Source: Eriocheir sinensis
Lineage: Eukaryota; Arthropoda; Malacostraca; Decapoda; Varunidae
Length of the DNA stretch: 64,000 nucleotides
Direction: 5' to 3'
Assembly: GCF_024679095.1 (NCBI RefSeq)
Contig: NC_066518.1
Location: forward strand, 3,451,610 to 3,515,609
Positions 11,221-21,835 of the stretch are shown in pieces. The stretch's first letter is position 1. Each line of letters starts with the position of its first letter. The notes below the pieces were generated by a model that saw only the letters and a program-made list of their open reading frames with translations, had not been told where the DNA came from and made no database searches. Position numbers and translations under genes: made by a program.

Positions 11221-14200
11221 ATGGATAAACTAACAATAATCTCGGGAGCTTTGTTCCTGGCGGCAGACATCTTCGCCGTTGTAAGCCTTGCGATGCCGGA
11301 CTGGATAGTGTCAGACATAGGAGGTGAGTCCCTTGCCAGTAGTGGGGATGAATTTGAAGAGGCTGCTCATCAAGGAGTAAATTAAAATGTCATATATGTA
11401 TATATCATTAATCTCATGTTTTTCCCACCTGCTGAAAATTTGGTACATTTTGGGGTAATCATGTAGTTTAGCTTCACCACCTCAAAATACCCTATACATA
11501 CGCTTTCATATTAGGGTTAAAGGGAGAAAATATATGACCTGTTACCATAATATGAAGGTGCACATGAATAGAATCTAAAACTAACTTAACCTGTGTCCTG
11601 CCAGGCAGACCACCCAGAGCCAATTAAGGGTAGGGAGACAGCTTCAGGTTGTGGCTAGTCATTCACGACAAAAAGTTGTGTGCTCAGTGGCGCACACTCT
11701 GGAATCCTGTCCTTAGTGGACAGGGAAAAATCAGTACAGCTGATAAGGGCCTTTTGCTCTTCAGTACTCCAATGCTCTCCAGTTATGAACTAAAGACCAA
11801 GTTTTCCGTCTTTTTTCATAGTTTACATGCCACCATGCCGAGTTTGGATCACCAATAGATGGCAAAATGCCAGCTTACCTAAAAGTATATAATTTTCTCG
11901 GACTTCTACTCGGCAGTTGCTCAAAATTAAAAGAACCTCTCCTAATTGACAACTTTTGCTGTACCAGTTTACCTTTACTTTGAACTTGAATAATGCAGAT
12001 TTAAAAGGCTTTTACTGTAGGTATGATTATTCACTTTTTAGTTATGATAACAGACAAACAAACAAAAATTCAAATTCACAGGTAGACTGATTTCATTATT
12101 GCTCTGCTAAGGCAAGCAATAATTACAGGTGATTCAGCAGAATTTCTGTAAAAGTGTGGATTTGCATCTCCAGTTTACTTTGCACTCATTTTTTTCATGG
12201 ACAAGAGTTAAACACAGAAGGTAGGCAATACAGTCTGGATAATCCATTAGGAAAAGACTTCAAACTTTGGTATCACTGATTAGGTACCTGCCCTGTACTT
12301 TGTTGTTGGAAGCCCTTCTCTTTCAGGTATTATATGTCCAAATAAAAATTGTGGCACTAGAGTGGACATTTATTACTTTGAAGATATAGGTAAACTATGA
12401 GTTGCAATTCAAATGTTCTTGGACTACACCTAAAAAATACAGAATCTACTTTATTTGAATTTGGTCTCCATCCCCTTCAAAGTAATCTCCTTGTGTAACA
12501 GTATACCACTCACAGCAATTCAGCCATGCATGGATCTCTCCCTGAAAGTCTCGTTCTTTAAGCATGATGAGGACATTTGCGATTGGTGGTGGATTTCCCT
12601 CAGCGTCAAAACAACAATCCTTCGGCTTAAATCCAGTTTGTTTTGATTGCACCCTGTATATATTTAAAAAAATTCCTTTTGTATATATTATTTTCATCTG
12701 CATAATGAAATTGTTTTAGTTGTTCAATTTTGAGTAATCATTCATTCATTATTTCCTTTTAGAAAACGATAGGTGTGACCTTTTTTTTTATAAAATCTCA
12801 TATTGCCTTATTGTTTTCCAGGAGATACTCGGCTAGGACTCCTCTGGACATGTGAGACTCTGTACAACAGGTCCCAGGTATGCTAAGTCACTGTTGTGGT
12901 AAACAGGCTATTAATAACTCGTTGATGACTTATAATTTTATTAAAAAATAATTTTATTGATTACATAATTTATTTAATGATAACATCAAGATTTTAAGCA
13001 ATGTAATTAACCAATTTCAAGTTTTGGATGCAAGAAACATTGCAACAATATAGACTAACAACTGAATTTTGTGTGTTAGCAATGGTTTCTAAACGAAAAA
13101 GATGTTGGTATATAAATAGCTAAAGTTGATAGCTATGGTCAGAAAAATATTAACTGCAGTTGGATTTAAGTAAGTTTTCCTGTCATAAAAATCTAGTATA
13201 CAGTAGAATGTCCATTTAGCAAGAATCATTTCAGTATAATTGGTTTAAAATGACTGAATAAGGGACACAATATCAATTTAAAATGGATATTAACTGTATT
13301 CTATTTAGAAAGAATCATTATTGCCACATAATAATGAGCTACTCCTGGCAATGGTGAGGCAAATCAGTCAAGAAAAAAACTGAGAAACCAGTGCACCAAA
13401 TTTTGCTCCCACTTGGCACTGCTAAAAAGTGTGTGAAACATGAATCTGCAAAAGTTGAGGTTTTGATCCTGAGGGTAAATGGTGAACTCATTCTTTGCTT
13501 GTCCCAAAACTTGCCCAGATATCCTTTTGCTAATAAAAAAATTAAAAAATGGAAATAGTTGAAATTGTAATAATAAACATATATGAATGCAGTTATGTAT
13601 CAAGTTTTGAGCTCAATTGGTTCAAAATGTTTTTTCAGAGTATTATTTGTCATTTTTTTATGTATTTCAACGATGTGAAACCCACCTAAAAAAAATAAAA
13701 TGCTTTTGCCTTTTCATGATAGTGAGGTGTGCAATAATGAAGGCAAATAAATCACAAGATATTCCTTATGCAAGCCTAAATTTTAATGACAAATTGGTTG
13801 ACTATATGACATTTAGCTAGTCGGTGGTTGAGTGAGTAATCCTCAGGAATGATGACGGCAAAATTCTTGTCTATGTACCAATTAACACTGAGTGACTGAA
13901 ACTATCCCACAAAACTCGAGATTTGTTTAAAGCCAGCTCAGAATCTAAGAGGCCATGATGATATTGTTCTCTTACCTAAAAAACTGCACCTCAGTACTGT
14001 ATATAGCTTAAGGTTTTACACAAGCCTTGATATAAGGATATGTTCAGATTTTGTAGCTGAGGAACAGTTAATGTGTTGCATGGCATAGAGAAAAGGCTTA
14101 CAACAGTGAAAATTATATTTGTACCTTAATACATCTTATACCCACTCCATAGAAATCCTGAAGCTGTAACTATCAAGGTTTCTAATTCTTGTGTTCTCTT

Positions 14201-17200
14201 TTTAATCATTACCTATGCAAATTATTAAATCCTATATTTTTTACAGGTATGCTATGCTACTTCACTAGGAGGAGCCTGGCTGGTGACATTGGGCTGTGTG
14301 CTGCTTGGATGTCTGTGTGTCACTGCGACCATAATACTGCTGGCACTCTCCCACTGCCGCCTCAGCACCAGCATCATGACTTATGCCCGCTGGGTGGGGT
14401 TTACTGCTAGTAAGTCCATATTTTATCCATATATAGAGGTGACTAACATACCTAATTTACCTTTTTGTTATTTAGTTTGAGGCATAAAGGAAGCAGCACT
14501 AGATGTAGGGTAAAGGCATCATTAAATACTGGGTGTAAACTAACAAAGGAAACAAAAGATCTTGTGAAGTGCAAAGGTATGAAAGTAAGAACTAGAAATG
14601 ATGGATAACAGATGGGCAACCAAAGTAGCAGAGTGGCAACCCACAGATTGTAGTCAGAGGAGAAAGACGATCAGGTGGAGAGATGAATTAGAAAATTAGC
14701 CATAGCAAGATGAAGTACACAAACATGAGACTGAGATAGGCAGAAAACATTGGGAAAGGCCTTTGCCCTTCAGTGGACTATAGTCCATTCACTTATGCTG
14801 GATCCCTAGCTCTGCCAGATAAGGACCTTGCTACTGATAAGATATGGGGTTGAAGTTCAATGCTGTTGATGTCACTCTTCACCACTGACACCACTTTCGA
14901 AACTTGAAAAGTCACTTTCAGCTCTCTCCCAATTGTGCTCACATTGAGAGCTCTTTTGGGAGCAATGGGAGGCTCATAAGGAGTCAAGGGTCAAGAGCTG
15001 TATGGCAGCCTAGGAATCATGCTGACCCATAAATCTCCACGCAAACTTCAAAATTATGATGGAAAAAGGCAGACCAGAAAAACCCGTCACTCGCCCTTAA
15101 CCTGGCAACCGGAAAAAAATGTCACCCGTCCCTTAGGGGTTAATAACCAAGCTCCATGTATCCATCCCCAGTCACTCTGGTCTGCAGGGACCCCCCAACA
15201 ACATGTGTCTGTCACCAAACTCATGGTGGACTTGCATATAGGATTTTTTTTGTCAAATTTCTTTTTTAAATGATGAGTTAACCTGACTTCCATAAGTATG
15301 AGCCACAGACGTGGATGACAGGCAAACCTGTCATTGGTATGTTAAAGGGTTAATATAGCTCATCCTCTACACAAAGCAGGCAAATTTTGTTAACCTAATA
15401 AGATCAAAGAGTGATTGTACAACTTGTTTAAAACTCAATAAGGTAAAAAATAAAGCAATTATGGTGAGTAAAGTCAGAGGATAATGTTTGATGTTTATAT
15501 ATGCTTATACATAGAGCACTGGTAGGGTTTTATTGAAGGGGCCTGCTGGTTGGCCCCATCCCATTAGTGGTACAGACAAAATGCTTTATAGTGGCATCAT
15601 CTTTGCATGGCATGGTGCTAGAAATAGTCACTGATGCTGCTGACCTGCATTTTCTAGATTAATTGTCATGATTGTAGTTATAAAATAAATATTTTTTTCC
15701 TTTCAGTGGTGCTGTTTTGTCTTGCTGCTGTGGTCTTTCCCATGGGATTTTATGTTGAAGAAATTGGGGGTGAACCATACCAGCTCCCCAACAGCTTCCA
15801 GGTTTGTTAGTGGCATATTATAGTTGACTTACATCAATAAGTTTTCATGTAGGAATTTTCTGCTTTTATTTTTGTAATTATAGGCTTGAGTGGCTTGCTC
15901 ATTTGGTAGGAGCAGCGAGTAGCGGGCTTTTTTTTTTATTAATGTTTACTTTTTTGTGCCCTTGAGCTGTCTCCTTTGCTGTAAAAAAAAAAAAAAATAC
16001 ATACCAAAGGCTAGTATTCCTTTGAGGCTAGACATGAATGTACAACCCACCTACAGGAACATGTTTTTATTTTGACCATCATATGAAGGGCTAACAATGA
16101 TTAAATGGAATTGGCACAAACTAAAGGTGCTATTTTAATGAGATTTATCAGGTAGCAGAAGAAGGGGGGGGGTGGGGACAAGAGCAAGGTGGTGGTGGTG
16201 GTGAGGGCGGCAGTGCTTGTAAAGTTGCAAACAAAGCAAAGTATGAGGTGTGCCAGATGTGTTCGAAAAGTTAGTTTTGGATGAACAAGTTTTAAAGCCT
16301 TATATCTGGTGCACACATATCTAAACTATCATTGTATTTGACAATTAACTATTCTGTGTGCCTATACTATTAAAAAATAAAATCATCAATGAGCAGCCTT
16401 GTTCCTCTTGCTCAAGGCCAATGAGGGCTGAAGAGGGAAGCAGTCTCTATTCCTTTGTCCTATTCTACATTATCATCACTTGTTGTAAACTTGTAGAAAT
16501 ATCATTCGTGTGCTTGTGTCACGTTTTCAGCACTATAGTGTGTTTTCAGTACTACAGTAAGAGTTCTTTGTGCTTTAACAATGTCCCCCAGAAAGATGGT
16601 TAAAAGGGATGGTGCTACAAAGAAGAAAACAAGAATGGCAGATACTATGCTTGCAACAGGAACTGGGGGCGAGCCTCGGTAGCTTGTATGCCATCCTGGA
16701 CGTGACTGACTCACATTCACCCTCCATCTCGGACGATATGTTGGGTTAGCTTCACGTTGGTGATCGAACGTGGTTCTAGTGCTTCTAGAATAAAGGAACT
16801 GTGGCTGTTGAACAGCGGTGCGAAGCCTACGCCCTGAGCGTAGTAAGTGCTTGTGGGAGTCTCCATAACAACCGTAACAAATTGATTTGAGTTTCATATT
16901 ACGCATCATTGCTATTTGTCAGTAAAATTTCTTTAATTCTATAAAAAAATATGTAAATTTATTTTTACATAAAAAAAAATTGATATGGGACCCATTTAAT
17001 GGGATTTACATTAATTTCAGTGTGAAAATTCGTTTTGGTTTACGAGTGTTCTGGTGTACGAGCAAAATTCCGGAACAAATTAAACTTGTAAACCGAGGCT
17101 TGACTGTATATGGCAAGGATGGAAGTAGGGAGTAGAGGTGGTGGTGGATGAGCAGGGGAGGAAACCAGGCATGCTTGTTGCTTCCTCTTCTTTGTGTTAT

Positions 17201-17354
17201 ATGTGCCATTGCTGCATTTTCTTTCAGTTATAATTTATTAAAATTACATATTTTCCAACAGGTTGGCTACTCGTACATTTTCTTTGTGCTGGCGCTCTGG
17301 ATGACTGTAGTCTCCGAGCTGTTTGCAGGAAAGGTCTGCCTCCCACACTTCTAG
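11221..17354 (+). CDS. Mosmo: MOSMO (modulator of Smoothened) orthologue, five exons, complete
   Basis: Exons are 11221-11323, 12822-12877, 14247-14409, 15707-15801 and 17262-17354. All introns are GT-AG and the joined frame is open for 169 aa; the human protein is about 167 aa. The N-terminus MDKLTIISGALFLAADIFAV, the YARWVGFTA segment, FPMGFYVEEIGGEPYQLPN and the C-terminal ELFAGKVCLPHF match the MOSMO family. Four hydrophobic segments are visible (about residues 5-24, 60-90, 102-124, 141-160). In vertebrates MOSMO works with MEGF8 and MGRN1 to remove Smoothened from the surface and dampen Hedgehog signalling; that role here is inferred by orthology. The ATG sits in an A-rich context (AAAAATGG). 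Introns carry LINE, SINE-like and Tigger-like debris, but exons are intact. Confidence 0.95.
14600..14790 (+). pseudogene. LINE 3'-end fragment (RT C-terminal tail)
   Basis: Plus-strand translation reads RWATKVAEWQPTDCSQRRKT, IRWRDELEN, then HETEIGRKHWERPLPFSGL, with stops. This resembles the W-Q-P-R...RWRDE...W...A tail at the C-terminus of RTE-like LINE reverse transcriptases. It lies in Mosmo intron 3 and is non-functional. Confidence 0.5.
15507..15605 (-). mobile_element. SINE 3' fragment, third copy
   Basis: GCACTGGTAGGGTTTTATTG, GGTTGGCCCCATCCCATTAG and TTTATAGTGGCATCATCTTT follow the same order as the copies at 5996 and 7607. In Mosmo intron 3. Confidence 0.55.
15900..16002 (+). mobile_element. 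short dispersed element with poly(A) end
   Basis: Carries AGCGAGTAGCGGGC, a T tract, TTTGTGCCCTTGAGCTGTCT and CCTTTGCTGT, then about 15 A. The same order recurs at 62004-62085 and, inverted, at 10775-10850. It has a retroposon-like A tail but no clear pol III boxes in the copy. Confidence 0.6.
16576..17107 (+). mobile_element. Tigger/pogo-like DNA transposon relic
   Basis: The right end in reverse complement reads CAGTCAAGCCTCGGTTTACA, the style of Tigger/pogo terminal repeats, bounded by TA. About 500 bp upstream, at 16579, an ATG opens MSPRKMVKRDGATKKKTR, a basic N-terminus like Tigger transposases, then decays. Most of the transposase is deleted. In Mosmo intron 4. Confidence 0.5.
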
Positions 17355-17776
17355 AAGAAAGAAGTTTCTTCTTCAGATCCTGTTATGAGTTCCTGTCTTC
17401 AGCAACTCACCCCAAATCTTGGAATAGGTATGGTTTTAGCAGGGAGAGAGTAGGTGTGTGGTGAGTGACTAAATTTGCTTGGAAGGAATGGTACATTTCA
17501 TGATTTTTTCAAACTATTAAACGACTGTATAGAATAGAAAATAATATATATAATTGTGCATACACATGACAACTTTCTCTTAGTGCGACAGCATAATGAT
17601 GCACTAAAAGTAACTTGTATTGTCTCACTGTTTTTGTTGTCTGCTCATCCCTTACCTGATTGAGATGCTACATGTTTACCATCAGTGTACATTGCTGTCA
17701 TACTTAATATTCAAATTTCTAATTATGCTGCTGTATCCATTTATTGGTTCAGGAGCACTAATTCATCATTAGGCAC

Positions 17777-18075
17777 CATGGCCTCCATGGCATAGTGGTT
17801 AGCATGCCTGTATGTCTGTGGGCCTGTATTCAATCCCAGTTTGGGCAATAGGCACCCAGGCTATTCGCTGTTTGTCCACTCAATCCATTTGGGTTGGTTG
17901 ATAAATAGGTACCTGGGGAACTTGGAAAACATAAAAAATATTGCTGTCTCTGGAAAACCGGACGGCACACCGGCCCTGTGCCACTACAGGGTCAAAAGCT
18001 AGTGTGGCGGAGATGAGCACAGAGACCACACACAGCTTAATGTATGCCCACAAAGGAAAAGAGCAGTAACAGCAT
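17777..18075 (+). mobile_element. tRNA-derived SINE
   Basis: The head resembles a tRNA with an A-box-like TGGCATAGTGGTTAGCATGC and a B-box-like GGCCTGTATTCAATCCC, about 70 bp long. A body follows with GGTACCTGGGGAACTTGG and CCGGACGGCACACCGGCCCT. The B box is mutated and the body is not tRNA, so this is not a tRNA gene. It lies downstream of the Mosmo stop codon. Confidence 0.75.
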
Positions 18076-19015
18076 GGATGTAATGCACAAGCTGAATATT
18101 TTCCTTTCAATGGGTAATTTCTTCTAGTCATGATAAGGAAACCACTCAGGGTATGAAAATTTTTATTCCACTCCTCAAAATCATTGCAACAAATGATGTG
18201 GTGTCATAGCTTTTAATGTTACACATTTTTTTCACCTTACTCTTGTGGATGGAATATATCTGGCCAGCCAATAAAAAGACCAATCCAAAAAAAATTATTA
18301 AAATTACAATAATCTGACTGGTAAAATTTCAAATGCCAGCACAGCAGTGCTGTTTACTTTCGGCTGCCGACACCGCACCAATACAATAGCACTGCAACCC
18401 TTGCAAAGGGCATCCCCGCTCTATAACTGAACAACTGAACCTTGCCTTCAGTTCAATTGCACTCTCCCATTGTTTGTGGAAACTACTGCATGCTGTAACT
18501 ATACTACAGATAATAATTTAGCTCAACCATGAGTATTCCAATACACCTGTCACCTCTTCTTCGCAGGGGTTAGGGGACATGGACACCTACAAATAGCAAA
18601 TTTCTGTAAATGTCTGACATGCCCCCCTCAAAAAAAGCCTCTAGACCTGCAAATATAACACTGAGCAATTTTATACCAATTAAAGCATCTCCGTTAATTG
18701 AAAGCAGCATAAAATATAAATAGCATCATTCATCAGCCGTACATTCTCTGAACTGTACTGCAATGCATGCTTCTTATAAATATGTAGTCATTAAAATCTC
18801 ATTTTACTGTTGGGTACTCACCACAAAGTCTCTGCAATTTAATTTTTCAACTTAGGATTTTTGAGCATTAATACCATGCCAATTATTTACTAATGAATGC
18901 TTTTTTCTATGAAAATAAAGTACTGAAAATATGAAACCGAAAATAAAAATGAGTAACTACAAGCATCTGTTCAACTGATAACCTTCAACAAACAGACAAT
19001 GTGTTGGTGTGGTGA

Positions 19016-19536
19016 TAGGCCTTACTTACATGGGCAAGTAGAGAGGCAAGTCAAATGTGCAAGTAGCCAGCTCTCATTTATGCAAGGTAAGTAATTTTGG
19101 CAAGTGCTGTATGCACATAGCAAGTGATTTGAGGAAGTAGCCTCCTAGTCTGTGCTGTGTTTGGCCCTTACATGTATACCCCTCAACCACCTTGCAGGTA
19201 TTTTTGAAAGTATTTAACACAACAATTAGGAATAACTAAAAAGTGTGTTTTTCTTCACAATGGCTGTCCTGCAACTGAGCTTGAGAGAGATATGACCAAG
19301 GATGTGTTCACACAAGCCAAGTAAGTGGCAGTTAGCTTGCCAGTGATGGGCAGGGGGGAATTACCTCAAAATAGAACTGCTGGCTATTCATTTGCCTTGC
19401 CCTGCAGCTTGCCTCTTACATGACTAGCCAGGTATTCTCGGCAAGTATGTGTCTACACATGGAAAGTACTAACTTGTAGCAAGTTACTTGCACATTTGAC
19501 TTGCCTCTCTCCTTGCCAGGTGTAAATGAGTCCTTG
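19016..19536. mobile_element. about 520-bp MITE with about 45-bp terminal inverted repeats
   Basis: The left end contains GGCAAGTAGAGAGGCAAGTC then AAATGTGCAAGTA. The right end carries the reverse complement with few mismatches (TACTTGCACATTTGACTTGC then CTCTCTCCTTGCC). No coding frame. I could not define a clear target-site duplication. Confidence 0.65.
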
Positions 19537-20220
19537 CCGTCTCAGCAGCCCTACCACCGTGCCAACACCATCTGTTTCAGACTTTGTAGTAATGATTTTA
19601 TTATTACCTGATTTTTGTAGAAAACTGCATTCATAGTATATATTTTGCATGATATACTATGCTTAGTTACCACACTGAAAAAGAAAATTGCAGACACTTT
19701 GTGGTGACTATCTACCAGTGAAGTGAGATTTAAATGACTATGTATTTGTAAGATTTACATAAATACAGCACAGTTTATAGTATGTATAGCTGATTTTTTA
19801 TGCTGCTTCATGTATGCATACATCACCCTCTCTGCGAATAAAACCTACAGATGAAAGATTTTTATTTACCAGAGTTACAATGAACACTGCCACCATTGGT
19901 CTTCAATGGTAAGAAAAAGGAGAGGAAGTGAGGAGTCAGTACAGATTTCATTTTATACAAAGACAAACTGGTAAACATGGGAGAGTGGGGTGGGATGGGT
20001 GGACAAACCCTTATCTGTGCAGTCAGGTCACCTCACCTCCCCCGCTATGATGGACAGACAGGGGGATTAAAGGGACCAGAACCTCATCATTGAATTTAAG
20101 GTGAAAATACCTTCATTTAACCCGGTAGCAGCGACGGACCAAATTTGTGGCTTTACCATATAGCAGCGATGGGCAAAATTTGTGCCATGATTTAACCTCC
20201 CCCAGATAGATGATACATAA

Positions 20221-20753
20221 TGTTACGCCACCCCCCCCTACCACACACCATACACGGGCAGGCAGGTAGCGTGATCCCCACCAGAACAACCACACGGGCA
20301 CCAGTCACTCACAGCGGCCCACACAGAACACCGAGGGGAGCAGGAACGGGGCAGGGCACAAAGGATACACGTTCAACACTAAGTTCTAGTTTAATGACAG
20401 GTTCCTCACACAGTACAGAGTACAGCAACTTTCAAGGCACAGAACAGTTAGTTAATCAGGCACAGTACAGGGGCACGGCAGACACGCACACCGGATGCAC
20501 ACAGCTCGCGAGCGGAGCAGCTCAACACTCTCTCAAGCCCAGGCACGCGTCTTCTCCCCTACAACTCCTCAGCCACCCTTGCTCCCCCACTGCTCGACTC
20601 AGCACTTCCTGCCCGGCGGCCCGGCGGCCCCGGGCCCCCTCTGTCTCTCTTGTCCCAACAAGTAGAGTTGCACCATGCTGAGCTAACATTGCATCATGCT
20701 ACAATTTCCTCACATTACACATACAATCATTCACGTACAGCACATTCGTAACA
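20221..20753 (-). repeat. 3' LTR (element sense)
   Basis: The matching 533-bp repeat, preceded in element sense by the polypurine tract. Would provide the polyadenylation region. Confidence 0.92.
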
Positions 20754-20768
20754 CTATCCCCCCCTTCA
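20754..20768 (-). promoter_or_regulatory. polypurine tract of the LTR element
   Basis: The minus strand reads GAAGGGGGGGATAG directly before the 3' LTR, the expected place and composition for the plus-strand primer. Confidence 0.8.
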
Positions 20769-20830
20769 GAAGGCAGTCGACCCGGCTGCCCCAACATTCA
20801 ACAAACAAAACATGAAATTAATCAAACTAA

Positions 20831-21295
20831 TCAGTCCCCTGGGACATCACTAAAGTCTCTTAACCATCCCGGCCGACGCCTCTCTCGCCGAGGGCGCCGC
20901 TGGGATGCGGGCGGCGGCAGGCAGGCGGTGGCACCCAGAGCGGCGTCATCGGCCCCAAGTCCTTGCTCAGGGTCGTCACTGACATCTGCCGCTTCGCCCG
21001 CACCGCCCATGTTCTCGTTCGCCCCTTGGTCGACCTCTGACACGTCCCCTTCGCCGCTGCTGGGGCTCACGTCCTTCTTGCGCCGGTCGTATGTCTCCTT
21101 CATGGCCTGGCCTGCCACCTTGAGCTTGCCCCGTACGCGTCGGTGCACCTCAGCCAGGCTTTCCTGCAGTGCCGCTGCTAAGCCAGAGGTGACGGTGGGC
21201 AAGCTCACGTCGGGAGGCAGCCCCGTGGCCAAATCCACCGGTAGCCTGAGCTCCCGGCCGAACACTGAACACAGAAAAATACATGCAATACACAT
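20831..21295 (-). pseudogene. integrase C-terminal fragment of the LTR element
   Basis: Reads VFGRELRLPVDLATGLPPD, then HRRVRGKLKVAGQAMKETYD, matching the tail of Ty3/gypsy integrases after the catalytic core, and ends at a stop at 20831. The HHCC finger and DDE core are missing. Confidence 0.75.
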
Positions 21296-21309
21296 AAATC
21301 AGTCTGTCC

Positions 21310-21740
21310 TCCACCACGTCCTCCACAGTCTCTTCTCGCGCCCCCAAGGGGCTCCGCCTGTCAGCCACGCCGTCGACCAGCCGCCAGTCCTCAGTGGGCT
21401 CTTCCACGCCATCCGCTCCAGGTGACGCTCGGGACAGTCGACACCGGCTCCTGGCCTCCACCCTCGGGGCAAGGTGCCCTCGCTCAGCCGTGACTACCTC
21501 CCCACGCAGCCATGCTCGAAAACCTCCTGGAAGCAAAGGGCACCATTCCGGTCACCCTCTCCAGCTCCCGTCCGAGGCCACCACGAGCCTTACTGGCCTG
21601 CGTCAGGTAGTCGAAGCCCAGCAAGCACGGCTCGTCTCGATCGGCGACGTCCATCGGCCGGCGCTCCACAGCGCTGCCTACGCCGATACGAGCCTCCACT
21701 GGCCCTTCCAGCAGCACACACTACCCCGGGTCAGGCCGCG
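21310..21740 (-). pseudogene. second copy of the protease and linker segment
   Basis: The minus strand repeats VEARIGVGSAVERRPMDVAD, DEPCLLGFDYLTQ and the following linker seen in the 857-aa frame. At DNA level 21600-21730 matches 23020-23135 almost exactly. It lies beyond the long frame's stop and is itself interrupted. Confidence 0.75.
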
Positions 21741-21835
21741 CCGAGCACTCCTCAGCCCCCGGTGTACACTGTCACGCGTCGTGGCTACAACCGCTAAGCC
21801 TCCCACTGGCAACACGCTGGTCGGGCGGCGGCAGC

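Noticed and set aside
17777..17850. tRNA gene
   Set aside because: The B box is mutated and the sequence continues into a SINE body, so it is a tRNA-derived SINE head.
20220..20681. Identical 153-aa frames at 20220 and 24460
   Set aside because: They are translations of the two LTR copies, on the strand opposite to the element's coding sense.
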